This document shows positions 50,232 to 58,007 of a stretch of 64,000 nucleotides of DNA, piece by piece (the stretch's first letter is position 1; every line of letters starts with the position of its first letter). The DNA comes from Methanoregulaceae archaeon. GTDB taxonomy: Bacteria; Armatimonadota; Fimbriimonadia; Fimbriimonadales; Fimbriimonadaceae. Position numbers and translations under genes: made by a program. Under the pieces are notes generated by a model that was not told the DNA's origin, made no database searches, and saw nothing but the letters and a program-made list of their open reading frames with translations. The stretch is taken from NCBI GenBank assembly GCA_020850325.1, contig JADZEW010000021.1:124001-188000 (forward strand), in the 5' to 3' direction.

Positions 50232-52103
50232 ATGGCTCAGGACAAGATCGTCGTAGTCGGAGCGCGCGAGAACAACCTCAAGAATGTGACCGTGGAGATT
50301 CCCCGCGATCAGCTTGTGGTGATCACCGGGCTCAGCGGTTCCGGCAAGTCCAGCCTCGCCTTTGACACGATTTACGCGGAGGGTCAGCGCCGCTATGTCG
50401 AGTCGCTCAGCGCTTACGCCCGCCAGTTTCTCGGTCAGATGGATAAGCCGGATGTCGACCACATCGACGGCCTCTCACCGGCGGTCAGCATCGACCAGAA
50501 GAGCGCCTCCAGGAACCCGCGCTCGACCGTTGGAACCGTCACGGAGATCTACGACTACCTGCGGATCCTCTTCGCCCGAGTCGGAACTCCCTATTGCCCC
50601 AACGGGCATGGACCTATCCGACGCCAGTCTACTGACCAGATCGTAGACGCGGTGTGGGGGTTGCCCATCGGAGCGAAACTCCAAATCCTCGCGCCGGTGG
50701 TGCGCGGGCGGAAGGGCGAGTACAAGTCGGTCATCCTGGATGTCGCGAAGTCGGGCTACGTGCGCGTTCGGGTTGACGGAACGATGTACGAGGTCACCGA
50801 CGACATCCCGATGGACCGCTACAAGCAGCACACGATCGAGGTTGTGGTGGACCGGCTGATTCTCAAGGAAGGCATCGAGCGCAGGCTGACGGACTCGGTT
50901 GAAGCGGCCCTTAAGATGGGCAAGGGACTGGTCGCGGTCAGCTGGGAAGCCGATGACAAGAGCGGCGAGTTACTCTTCTCGGAGTCGTATTCCTGCGCAG
51001 AGTGCGGATTTTCGATGTCCGAACTCGAGCCCCGCGTGTTCTCGTTCAACTCGCCCTACGGCGCGTGCCCCGAGTGTACGGGTCTTGGCACCAAGACCGA
51101 GTTCGATCCCGAACTGATCATCCCCGACGCCTCAAAGCCGCTGCGTGATGGCGCGATCGCGCCGTTCGTGTACAAGTCGGGCGAGAACAAGGACTGGTGG
51201 CCGGACGTGCTCGACGGAGTCGCCGCCGCGTTGGGGGGCGACGCTAGTCGTCCGGTCAGCGAACAGTCGGAAGAACTGATGGCGGCGGTTTGGCACGGCC
51301 TCCCCACCCCGATCGACGTCACGATGCACTACGGCCGCACGGTGCGCAAGTTCAAGCACCAGTGGGAAGGCGTGCAGGCGGCGCTGCGCAAGCGATACGT
51401 GCAGACCGAGAGTGACTGGGTAAAGAAAGACCTCGAGCAATACATGAGCACGCGGCCGTGTCCGGAGTGTCAGGGGCAACGCCTCAAACCGGAAGTGCTC
51501 AGCGTGCGCTTGCCAAATGGACCCGCCGAAACGGTGTCGATCGCGCACGTGTCTCAGATGGCGGTAGGCAAGGCGCTGGCCTACTTCACCTCGCTCCTGC
51601 CCCAGCTCGATTCGCGGCAGTCGGTGATCGCCGAGCGGGTGATCAAGGAGATCGTTGAGCGGCTTCGGTTCTTGAACGACGTGGGGCTTTCCTACCTGAA
51701 CCTCGATCGCAACGCAAACACCTTGGCGGGCGGAGAAGCCCAGCGCATTCGGCTCGCCACACAGATCGGCTCGGGACTGATGGGGTGTTTGTACATCCTC
51801 GACGAGCCTTCGATCGGTCTCCATCAGCGCGACAACCGCAAGCTCATCGAGACATTGCAACGCCTACGCGACCTCGGCAACACGGTCATCGTGGTCGAGC
51901 ACGACGAAGAAACGATGCTCGCCGCCGACTGGCTGATCGAGTTGGGTCCTGGCGCGGGAGAGCACGGCGGCCAGATCATCGCTGAGGGACCCCCCGACAT
52001 CTTTGTGAAGTCCGAGTGCCTAACCGCCGAGTACTTGAGCGGGCGGCGTGAGATCGAGGTTCCCGCCGTGCGCCGCGAGCCAAAGAGCCCCTGCCCGATC
52101 TAG
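50232..52103 (+). CDS. uvrA: UvrA-like excinuclease subunit, N-terminal half only
   Basis: The 623-residue protein matches only the first ATPase module of UvrA (normally about 940 residues). Walker [10 protein letters not shown] is at 33-41, the first zinc finger Cys255/258/279/282 is at the same spacing as in full-length UvrA, the signature is [12 protein letters not shown] (498-509) and Walker B is [11 protein letters not shown] (521-531). It ends at [15 protein letters not shown], where the second ABC module (about 320 residues, with the second zinc finger) should start. The adjacent AKR gene begins at once on the other strand, so no missing half lies downstream. The UvrB-binding region is present. 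Confidence 0.9.
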   Translation: MAQDKIVVVGARENNLKNVTVEIPRDQLVVITGLSGSGKSSLAFDTIYAEGQRRYVESLSAYARQFLGQMDKPDVDHIDGLSPAVSIDQKSASRNPRSTVGTVTEIYDYLRILFARVGTPYCPNGHGPIRRQSTDQIVDAVWGLPIGAKLQILAPVVRGRKGEYKSVILDVAKSGYVRVRVDGTMYEVTDDIPMDRYKQHTIEVVVDRLILKEGIERRLTDSVEAALKMGKGLVAVSWEADDKSGELLFSESYSCAECGFSMSELEPRVFSFNSPYGACPECTGLGTKTEFDPELIIPDASKPLRDGAIAPFVYKSGENKDWWPDVLDGVAAALGGDASRPVSEQSEELMAAVWHGLPTPIDVTMHYGRTVRKFKHQWEGVQAALRKRYVQTESDWVKKDLEQYMSTRPCPECQGQRLKPEVLSVRLPNGPAETVSIAHVSQMAVGKALAYFTSLLPQLDSRQSVIAERVIKEIVERLRFLNDVGLSYLNLDRNANTLAGGEAQRIRLATQIGSGLMGCLYILDEPSIGLHQRDNRKLIETLQRLRDLGNTVIVVEHDEETMLAADWLIELGPGAGEHGGQIIAEGPPDIFVKSECLTAEYLSGRREIEVPAVRREPKSPCPI

Positions 52104-53083
52104 TCCCAGATCGGACGCCAGTTGCGGTCGAACGTGGTGGCTTCGGTCAACGCCATCATCTCTTCGGGCTGGAGTCGGTAGCCGACCGCGCCAAGCGCCT
52201 CGTCGAGTTGTCCGACATTGTTGGCCCCGACAATCGGAGCGCTGCACTCCGGTTGGGTCAGCAGCCACGCGAGCGCAGTCTGACCCATGGATTTGCCGTT
52301 TTGATCCGCGATGTTGCGAAGCTGGTCGAGCGCATTCCAGCCCGCGTCGTTGCCGTACTTGCGGAGGTTGCCTTCGGCCCGGATGCTCGTCGGGGTCGAG
52401 TCTCGCTGGTACTTGCCGGTAAGGAAGCCGCCCGCGAGCGGGGAATAGGGAATGACGCCGATACCGTATCGGCGGCAGAGCGGCAACGCTTCGTATTCGA
52501 ACAGCCTTCGCTCCATCAGCGACCACTCGGGCTGATACGACACAAAGGCAGAAGCCTCATTCCGGTCCGAAGACCACAGCGCTTCCATCAATCGCCAAGC
52601 CGGGTAGTTCGAGGCCCCGAGATACCGGACCTTACCAGCGCGGACGAGGTCGTCCAGAGCCCGGATCGTCTCGTCGATGGGGGTCGAGGTGTCGGCCCAG
52701 TGGCATTGGTAGAGGTCGATGTAGTCCGTTTGGAGTCGTCGAAGCGAGTCGTCGCACGCGCGGATGATGTGCGCTCGCGAAAGTCCCTCGCCGTTGGGCC
52801 CATCCCACATCCGCCCCCGCACTTTGGTGGCGAGTACAACGTTGTCGCGGTTACGCCGATCGGCCATCCATCGGCCAATGATCTCCTCGGTCTTCCCGCC
52901 GTGGGAGCCTTCTGCCCACGACGAGTAGATGTCGGCGGTGTCGATGAAGTTGCCGCCAGCTTCGATGAAGCGATCCATGATCGCAAAACTTGTGGCTTCG
53001 TCAGCCGTCCAGCCGAACTGCATCGTGCCGAGGCAAAGCTCGGAGACGTCGAGGCCGCTTCGGCCGAGTTTACGAATATCCAT
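52100..53083 (-). CDS. Aldo/keto reductase
   Basis: This 327-residue NADPH-dependent (alpha/beta)8-barrel oxidoreductase has the catalytic tetrad Asp and Tyr in [11 protein letters not shown], Lys in VVLATKVRG and His in [17 protein letters not shown] and [15 protein letters not shown] are typical of the AKR11/YajO-like group. The ATG at 53083 overlaps the end of the acetyltransferase gene by 14 bp, so it belongs to the sugar transferase-acetyltransferase-AKR transcript. A role in modifying the sugar nucleotide is plausible but unproven. Confidence 0.9.
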   Translation of the reverse strand: MDIRKLGRSGLDVSELCLGTMQFGWTADEATSFAIMDRFIEAGGNFIDTADIYSSWAEGSHGGKTEEIIGRWMADRRNRDNVVLATKVRGRMWDGPNGEGLSRAHIIRACDDSLRRLQTDYIDLYQCHWADTSTPIDETIRALDDLVRAGKVRYLGASNYPAWRLMEALWSSDRNEASAFVSYQPEWSLMERRLFEYEALPLCRRYGIGVIPYSPLAGGFLTGKYQRDSTPTSIRAEGNLRKYGNDAGWNALDQLRNIADQNGKSMGQTALAWLLTQPECSAPIVGANNVGQLDEALGAVGYRLQPEEMMALTEATTFDRNWRPIWD

Positions 53084-53699
53084 AGGGTCCCTTGGGCCAA
53101 CGCGCCGGAACACCGACGGCAGTGACTCCGGCGGGGATGTCGCGAACAATCGCCGCGCCGGCTCCCACCGCTGCCCAGGCTCCAATCGTCACCCCCGGGC
53201 GAGTCGAACATCCAGCGCCGACCAGCGCCCCCTCTTCTACGGTGACCGTTCCCGCCAGGGTTGCTCCAACCGCGACATGGGCGAAGTCGTGGATCCGGCA
53301 GTCGTGATCTACCGACGCACAGGTGTTGATGATGACGCCGCGTCCAATGACCGCATCGGGGCCGACGCAGGAGCCGAAAGCGAGCATCGAGCCCTCGCCG
53401 ATCTGGGCGAAGCGGGAGACCGTTGCCCGCGGGTGGATGAGGGTGAGCCACGGGATCGAAGGGTGGTCCAGCATAATCCGGTGCCGAGCCGTGTTTGCGC
53501 CGACTCCTAGAGCCACCGCGTCGGCTTCATGCTGCGCCCACTCGGAAATCTCGCCGAGCACCGGGAATCCGAGAACCTTGGCGCCCTTGCGGTCGGGGTC
53601 GTCATCAAGGAATCCGGCGACCACGTGCCCCATTTCGAGCACGATGTCCGCGGCCACCTTGGCATGCCCGCCGGAACCGACAATGAGAACCCGCTTCAT
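53070..53699 (-). CDS. Sugar O/N-acetyltransferase (PglD/NeuD-like)
   Basis: The 209-residue protein has an N-terminal Rossmann-like nucleotide-binding unit ([16 protein letters not shown]) and a left-handed beta-helix of hexapeptide repeats ([21 protein letters not shown]). [23 protein letters not shown] contains the active-site His. This is the NeuD/PglD family that acetylates UDP-amino sugars or sialic acids with acetyl-CoA. It overlaps the sugar transferase gene upstream by 4 bp and the AKR gene downstream. Confidence 0.88.
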   Translation of the reverse strand: MKRVLIVGSGGHAKVAADIVLEMGHVVAGFLDDDPDRKGAKVLGFPVLGEISEWAQHEADAVALGVGANTARHRIMLDHPSIPWLTLIHPRATVSRFAQIGEGSMLAFGSCVGPDAVIGRGVIINTCASVDHDCRIHDFAHVAVGATLAGTVTVEEGALVGAGCSTRPGVTIGAWAAVGAGAAIVRDIPAGVTAVGVPARWPKGPYGYS

Positions 53700-54283
53700 C
53701 CCATGAACTCCGTCATCGTCGCGTGGCCTTCTTGCGACACGTCGGAACGCTTGACCACCTTAAGCACAGTCATCCAAAGAATTTTGATGTCGAGGAGCAG
53801 GTTGTGGTTGTCCACGTACCAGACGTCCATCTTGAACCGCTCTTCCCAGGGAACGTTGTTGCGGCCGTTGACTTGCGCCCACCCGGTGATGCCGGGGCGA
53901 ACGTAGTGGCGGCGGCGCTGCTCGGGCGTATAGCGGTCGAGATATTGCATGAGCAGGGGCCGCGGGCCGACCAGGCTCATGTCGCCCTTGAGCACATTCC
54001 ATAGCTCGGGCAGTTCGTCGAGGCTGGTGCTGCGGAGGAGCTTGCCGAACTTGGGTAGGCGCTGGTCATCGGGGAGCAGGTTGCCGTCGGCATCCTTCGC
54101 GGTGGTCATGCTGCGGAACTTGACCATCTGAAACGGCTTGCCGTCCTTCCCCGGACGGGTCTGGGTGAAGAACACCGGCGCGCCAAGCTTGACCCGCACA
54201 AGGACGATCAAGACAAGGATCAGGGGCAGGAAGACGAGGAGCGCAATCGCCGACACCACCATATCGAAGAGGCGCTTCACCAT
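53696..54283 (-). CDS. Initiating sugar-phosphate transferase (PglC/WcaJ C-terminal type)
   Basis: This 195-residue monotopic phosphoglycosyl transferase moves a sugar-phosphate from a UDP-sugar to undecaprenyl phosphate, beginning glycan assembly. It has an N-terminal membrane-embedded helix ([20 protein letters not shown]), FKSM-like KFRSMTT, the catalytic Asp-Glu in [15 protein letters not shown] and the MSLVGPRPL motif, plus [11 protein letters not shown]. It is small like PglC and lacks the larger PssY/WbaP domains. First gene of the minus-strand cluster; TAAACT is 9 nt before the ATG. Confidence 0.93.
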   Translation of the reverse strand: MVKRLFDMVVSAIALLVFLPLILVLIVLVRVKLGAPVFFTQTRPGKDGKPFQMVKFRSMTTAKDADGNLLPDDQRLPKFGKLLRSTSLDELPELWNVLKGDMSLVGPRPLLMQYLDRYTPEQRRRHYVRPGITGWAQVNGRNNVPWEERFKMDVWYVDNHNLLLDIKILWMTVLKVVKRSDVSQEGHATMTEFMG

Positions 54284-54292
54284 GAGATTGGG

Positions 54293-54298
54293 AGTTTA
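54293..54298 (-). promoter_or_regulatory. -10 box for the sugar transferase cluster
   Basis: Minus-strand TAAACT lies 9 nt before the ATG at 54283. Confidence 0.35.
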
Positions 54299-54321
54299 CA
54301 CCGAGCGATGGCTGAGTTCAT

Positions 54322-54356
54322 CCTCCACTTGCAGGGGAGGGGGTCGGGGGGTGGGG
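54322..54356 (+). repeat. Hairpin plus G-rich run (possible G-quadruplex)
   Basis: CCTCC (54322-54326) pairs with GGAGG (54336-54340). The G tracts GGGG, GGGGG, GGGGGG and GGGG at 54334-54356 are separated by 1, 2 and 1 nt, a canonical G-quadruplex pattern. It lies in the divergent spacer between the sugar transferase and hicB. The hairpin-plus-G-run layout also resembles intergenic repeats in other GC-rich bacteria. Confidence 0.55.
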
Positions 54357-54459
54357 TCAACGCGGAACCCGCGCTCTTGATGCGCGGTACGAATCCCCCG
54401 CGGCCTCGTGGGCCTGACTTCTCCGGAAAACTAAACCTCGTATTCCGGCACTCGGTTCG

Positions 54460-54465
54460 TATAAT
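54460..54465 (+). promoter_or_regulatory. -10 box, leaderless-type, for hicBA
   Basis: TATAAT is followed by 6 nt (GGAGGC) and the ATG at 54472. The predicted start is on the ATG, so the GGAGG would lie in the promoter rather than in the mRNA. Confidence 0.5.
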
Positions 54466-54471
54466 GGAGGC

Positions 54472-54675
54472 ATGGAGCTCGAAATCGTGACCGAGCAAGA
54501 AACGGACGGTCGTTGGATTGCCGAGATTCTGCTTCTGCCGGGTTGCATGGTCTACGGCGAAACGGAGTCGGACGCGCGATCAAAAGTACAAGCATTGGCG
54601 CTGCGCGTCATCGCCGATCGAATCGAGCATGGAGAGGGTGCCCCCTTGCTAACCGTGACCTTCAAGGCCGCATGA
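54472..54675 (+). CDS. hicB: HicB-like antitoxin, short form
   Basis: The 67-residue partial RNase H-fold protein has the HicB pattern ETDGRWIAEILLLPGCMVYGETESDA (the PGC/GET block is the family core). Full HicB antitoxins are usually over 100 residues and add a C-terminal ribbon-helix-helix or HTH for autoregulation; that domain is missing here. It probably only neutralises the toxin. ATGA overlap with the next gene; antitoxin before toxin is the reverse of classic hicAB order. The pair is the only toxin-antitoxin locus seen in the window. Confidence 0.75.
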   Translation: MELEIVTEQETDGRWIAEILLLPGCMVYGETESDARSKVQALALRVIADRIEHGEGAPLLTVTFKAA

Positions 54676-54887
54676 CGGAGTTTGGGTCTGCAAAGGGCGC
54701 GGAAGTCTTGAAGGCTCTGCTAAAGGCGGGATGGACGATGAAGCGGACAACAGGATCGCACCGAGTCTTGTCCAAGCCAGGCATGAGCGATTACGTGTTC
54801 TCTTTCCGCGACTCGGAGGAAGTCGGCCCCAGAATGCTGGCTCGTATCAGTCGGGCCACTGGACTAAGACCCCAAGACTTGAGATAG
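54672..54887 (+). CDS. hicA: HicA-like mRNA interferase toxin
   Basis: The 71-residue dsRBD-fold protein carries the HicA signature: AEVLKALLKAGWTMKRTTGSHRVLSKPG, with the catalytic His at residue 30 in GSH. HicA toxins cleave mRNA and are blocked by HicB. The C-terminal YVFSFRDSEEVGPRMLARI includes the small beta strand and helix. It overlaps hicB by 4 bp and ends about 115 bp before the HIT gene. Confidence 0.8.
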   Translation: MTEFGSAKGAEVLKALLKAGWTMKRTTGSHRVLSKPGMSDYVFSFRDSEEVGPRMLARISRATGLRPQDLR

Positions 54888-54945
54888 GACATTGGGCAGT
54901 CCCTATCATGCGCGGCATGACGCCCCCGCGCTCCTCGTGGCCTTC

Positions 54946-54979
54946 AGCCAATCCGAGCCGCCCGAGCCAACCCGAACAA
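54946..54979 (+). repeat. Decamer array upstream of the HIT gene
   Basis: AGCCAATCCG, AGCCGCCCG, AGCCAACCCG and AACAAAG follow each other with a period of 9-10 bp. It is the same unit as in the arrays near uvrA (50005-50184) and ftcD (7654-7678). It ends 12 bp before the GATAAT -10 box of the HIT gene. Confidence 0.6.
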
Positions 54980-54990
54980 AGTCCCCGTGC

Positions 54991-54996
54991 GATAAT
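54991..54996 (+). promoter_or_regulatory. -10 box, leaderless-type, for the HIT-glcD operon
   Basis: GATAAT is followed by 5 nt (CAACC) and the ATG at 55002. Confidence 0.45.
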
Positions 54997-55001
54997 CAAC
55001 C

Positions 55002-55508
55002 ATGAGCGAACGGCTTTGGGCACCTTGGCGGCTGACGTACATCGAATCGGCGAGCAAGCCCGAGCCCGGGGCGACCAGTTGCATCTTCGTCGACCTGCCA
55101 GCGCAGACTGACGACCGCAAGAATCTCATCCTGTTCCGAGGCCAAACCGCGTTTGTCATGCTCAACGCCTTCCCCTACACGAACGGCCATCTGATGGTTG
55201 CTCCATACCGCCATACGAACGACATCGCCGAGCTGAACGACGATGAACTGCTCGAGATCAATCAGCTCGTCGCATGGTGCACACGCTGGATTCGCAACGC
55301 CTATCGCCCGGACGGATTCAACATCGGCGTCAACGTGGGGCGGGCGGCGGGGGCGGGGATCCCCACCCACATCCACTGGCACATCGTGCCACGCTGGGAC
55401 GGCGACACCAACTTCATGACCACCGTCGGCGAGGTGCGTGTCATGCCGCAGAGTCTGGAAGACAGCTACGATCGGCTCAAAGCGTTTGTGGACGAAGCGC
55501 ACCCATGA
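55002..55508 (+). CDS. HIT-family hydrolase (AP4A-hydrolase/phosphorylase-like)
   Basis: The 168-residue protein has the histidine-triad HIHWHIVPRW with the catalytic His, preceded by NGHLMVAPYRHTNDI and GFNIGVNVGRAAGAGIPTH. The N-terminus MSERLWAPWRLTYIES is typical of the bacterial branch annotated as HIT or AP4A phosphorylase-like. It probably hydrolyses nucleotide phosphoramidates or dinucleoside polyphosphates. Its TGA overlaps the glcD ATG by 4 bp. Confidence 0.9.
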   Translation: MSERLWAPWRLTYIESASKPEPGATSCIFVDLPAQTDDRKNLILFRGQTAFVMLNAFPYTNGHLMVAPYRHTNDIAELNDDELLEINQLVAWCTRWIRNAYRPDGFNIGVNVGRAAGAGIPTHIHWHIVPRWDGDTNFMTTVGEVRVMPQSLEDSYDRLKAFVDEAHP

Positions 55509-56923
55509 GTTTGCGCGAAGATCTGGCACGGATCGTCGGGGCCGACGCGGTTCGGGATTCGGAGGCCGCTCGCCAGGTCTATGACGGAGACGCGTATCCG
55601 ATCGAGCGCTCTAAGCCCCTTTGTATCGCGTTCCCGAAGAACACCGACCAGGTCGCGCAGTTGGTGCGCTACTGCGTGGCGCACGACGTTCCGTTCACTC
55701 CGCGCGGAGCGGGAACGGGCCTGAGCGGCGGGGCCATGCCCGCGCTCGGCGGGGTGGTGGTATCGACCAAGCGGATGACCGCGATTCTCGAGATCGACGT
55801 CGCCAACCGGCGGCTGCGGGCCCAGTCCGGGATCGCGAACAAGCGAATCTCGGATGCCGTCGCCCAGTTCGGTCTCCACTTCGCCCCCGATCCATCTTCG
55901 CAAAGTGTCTCCACATTGGGCGGGAACATCGCCGAGAACGCCGGCGGCCCGCACACGCTCAAGTACGGCGTCACCGTGCGCCACATCCTGAGCGCAACTT
56001 TGGTGCTGCCGGATGGAGACGTCGTCGAACTCGGGCGAGGCGTTCCGGGTGGGCCGGGGCTCGATCTGCTGGGCGTCGTGGTGGGATCCGAGGGCACGAC
56101 GGGCATCGTCACCGAGGCGACGGTTCGCTTGACCCCGCTGCCTGCGGCGGTCCGCACGACCTTAGCCGCGTTCCCAAGCGTCCGCGCCGCCACCGAGTGC
56201 GTGGCGGGCATCATCTCGGCGGGGGTGATTCCTGCGGCGATGGAGTTGATGGATCGCGGCATTTTGGGTGCCCTGCGCGCGGCCTTCGGGCTGACCTATC
56301 CGGAAGATGCGGCGGCCCTGCTGCTCATCGAATGCGACGGTTTGCCCGAATCGGTTGAACGCGAGCAGGCCGTGGTGGAGGCGGAGTGCCGCGAGCGTGG
56401 CGCCCTCGAAGTTCGAGTTGCTCAGAGCGAGGCCGAGCGGCAGAGCTTGTGGGTGGCGCGCAAGAAAGGCATCGGGGCGATGGGGCGGCTCGCGCCGACC
56501 ATTGTCACCCACGACGGGGTCATCCCCCGATCGCAACTTCCCCAAATGCTCGAAGATGTCGCCGAAATCGCGGCTGCACACGGGCTGTCGGTCGCGAACC
56601 TGTTTCACGCCGGCGACGGCAACCTGCACCCATGCATCTACTTTGACGAGCGCGAGCCGGGGATCGTGGAGCGGGTCATTTCCGCGGGCGAGCAGATTCT
56701 GCGCAAGTGCGTCGAGCTTGGCGGCTCGGTGAGCGGCGAGCACGGGATCGGCGTCGAGAAGATGGATTTGCTGACGCTGATGTTCTCGCCGGACGATCTC
56801 GAAGTCCAGGCACGGACCAAGGCGATCTTTAACCCGGGATCACTTGGGAACCCATGCAAAATCCTTCCCAATCAGAAGGGATGCCACGAGCACCGGATGC
56901 GTTGGCGTGGGGCCGCGACCTAG
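55505..56923 (+). CDS. glcD: FAD-linked oxidase, glycolate oxidase GlcD-like
   Basis: The 472-residue protein has a PCMH-type FAD domain (PRGAGTGLSGGAMP, TLGGNIAENAGGPHTLKYG, GSEGTTGIVTEATVRL) and a C-terminal cap with LFHAGDGNLHPCIYF and GGSVSGEHGIGVEKM. These fit GlcD of the glycolate/D-lactate dehydrogenase complex. GlcE (FAD) and GlcF (Fe-S) are not in the window, so it may act alone or with distant partners; a D-lactate dehydrogenase is an alternative. The C-terminus continues past the usual core by about 20 residues. Confidence 0.88.
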   Translation: MSLREDLARIVGADAVRDSEAARQVYDGDAYPIERSKPLCIAFPKNTDQVAQLVRYCVAHDVPFTPRGAGTGLSGGAMPALGGVVVSTKRMTAILEIDVANRRLRAQSGIANKRISDAVAQFGLHFAPDPSSQSVSTLGGNIAENAGGPHTLKYGVTVRHILSATLVLPDGDVVELGRGVPGGPGLDLLGVVVGSEGTTGIVTEATVRLTPLPAAVRTTLAAFPSVRAATECVAGIISAGVIPAAMELMDRGILGALRAAFGLTYPEDAAALLLIECDGLPESVEREQAVVEAECRERGALEVRVAQSEAERQSLWVARKKGIGAMGRLAPTIVTHDGVIPRSQLPQMLEDVAEIAAAHGLSVANLFHAGDGNLHPCIYFDEREPGIVERVISAGEQILRKCVELGGSVSGEHGIGVEKMDLLTLMFSPDDLEVQARTKAIFNPGSLGNPCKILPNQKGCHEHRMRWRGAAT

Positions 56924-57438
56924 CCGCCGTAGCCGCCGCGACGCGTAGGCTTGGGCGACAGACGCGGATCTTCCGGAACGACCACGGTGATGCCGCTGGT
57001 GTACCACGGGAACTTCTCGTTCACCTTGTTGCCGTACCAGTAGCTTCCCGTCGAGAGATTCCGGTCGAACTCGCCAGTCAATCGAATCTTGCTGTTGCCT
57101 TTGACGTAGCCGAGCAGGTTGCTGCCAAACCACTGAATGCCGCGCCACGAGCCCTCGACGGTGATGCGGCCCTTGCCGTAGTACGCCTTCCGCTTCATGC
57201 GAGGGTCATCAAACTCAAGCTTGAGGTTGCCCTCGGTTCGCACCGTGCCCGTAACTTCGATGAGCAGAACAGTGCCTTCAAAGCTGAATGAGGTCAGGCC
57301 CTTGCCGTCGATCATCTTGAAACTTCCGATCGACGTTTGCAGGTTGATGGTGTCGCTCAGGCCTTGGGCATGGGAGAATCCCAGCATCGCAAGGGCAACT
57401 CCGGCGGTTCCGGTTCGAAAGAGGGCGCGCGTACTCAT
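56920..57438 (-). CDS. Secreted protein of unknown function
   Basis: The 172-residue protein has a signal peptide (ALFRTGTAGVALAMLGFSHAQG, cleavage near residue 25) and a beta-rich domain (SIGSFKMIDGKGLTSFSFEG through SNLLGYVKGNSKIRLTGEFD). The tail is Gly/Arg-rich (TRRGGYGG). An in-frame TTG (57456) precedes the ATG. I recognise no family; the fold may resemble other small periplasmic beta-barrel proteins. The stop interlocks by 4 bp with glcD. Confidence 0.6.
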   Translation of the reverse strand: MSTRALFRTGTAGVALAMLGFSHAQGLSDTINLQTSIGSFKMIDGKGLTSFSFEGTVLLIEVTGTVRTEGNLKLEFDDPRMKRKAYYGKGRITVEGSWRGIQWFGSNLLGYVKGNSKIRLTGEFDRNLSTGSYWYGNKVNEKFPWYTSGITVVVPEDPRLSPKPTRRGGYGG

Positions 57439-57497
57439 CGGTAGGTGTAAACGCAATTATGGCGCGATTGGTGCCCCGGCTGTGGATTCACCCTCAA

Positions 57498-57947
57498 TCA
57501 GCCGTTTCTCAGCTCGGAAACCCGGCGCAGGGCAGCTTGAATCGTTCCTAACTTGAGTTGGCCCTCGATGTACCCGTCGCAGAATCGCTCGGCCCGAACA
57601 CAGAGCACGAAGTAGCGCCGAATCTGATCCAACGTTGCTCCGGCGATCTCAGCTTCCGAGGTGATGACCCGAGCCGTGTCTAAGCCGGGCTCGGTGCCCG
57701 GTGCGTCTTCGGGCAATACGCTGTAGGGGTCGATCCGGCAGGTCGATCCGAAGCAGAGATTTCGGAATTCTTCCACCTTCTCGTGGTACTCCGGGTAGGG
57801 CAATCGGTGAACGAGCCGACCCTCGATCATTTCCGGCTCGAACTTGATCCACGTAGCGGGGACGAAGCTCGGCTCCTCGAAAATGGGCAGATACGCCAGC
57901 ATCCGAGCCATATCTTCCGACGTCCAGGGCTCGTAGGGGATGTTCAT
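57498..57947 (-). CDS. DUF6508-like hypothetical protein
   Basis: This cytoplasmic 149-residue protein is charged and has no signal. The start (IPYEPWTSEDMARMLAYLPIF), the central PEYHEKVEEFRNLCFG and the end (FCDGYIEGQLKLGTIQAALRRVSEL) fit the DUF6508 pattern as I know it. An in-frame ATG lies at 57968, but the ATG at 57947 is preceded at 6 nt by TATGAT. Function unknown. Confidence 0.6.
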   Translation of the reverse strand: MNIPYEPWTSEDMARMLAYLPIFEEPSFVPATWIKFEPEMIEGRLVHRLPYPEYHEKVEEFRNLCFGSTCRIDPYSVLPEDAPGTEPGLDTARVITSEAEIAGATLDQIRRYFVLCVRAERFCDGYIEGQLKLGTIQAALRRVSELRNG

Positions 57948-57953
57948 TCCTCC

Positions 57954-57959
57954 ATCATA
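57954..57959 (-). promoter_or_regulatory. -10 box, leaderless-type, for the DUF6508-like gene
   Basis: Minus-strand TATGAT is followed by 6 nt (GGAGGA) and the ATG at 57947. Confidence 0.4.
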
Positions 57960-57995
57960 GCGGCTCATTCGGCCACGAATCTGAGTCCGACAGCG

Positions 57996-58001
57996 TAAAA
58001 T
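57996..58001 (+). promoter_or_regulatory. -10 box, leaderless-type, for ccmEF
   Basis: TAAAAT is followed by 6 nt (AGAGGC) and the ccmE GTG at 58008. Confidence 0.4.
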
Positions 58002-58007
58002 AGAGGC

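Noticed and set aside
52050-52200. Frameshift or pseudogene explanation for the truncated UvrA
   Set aside because: No part of the UvrA C-terminal half is found in any frame after 52103; the DNA encodes an intact aldo/keto reductase C-terminus on the other strand.
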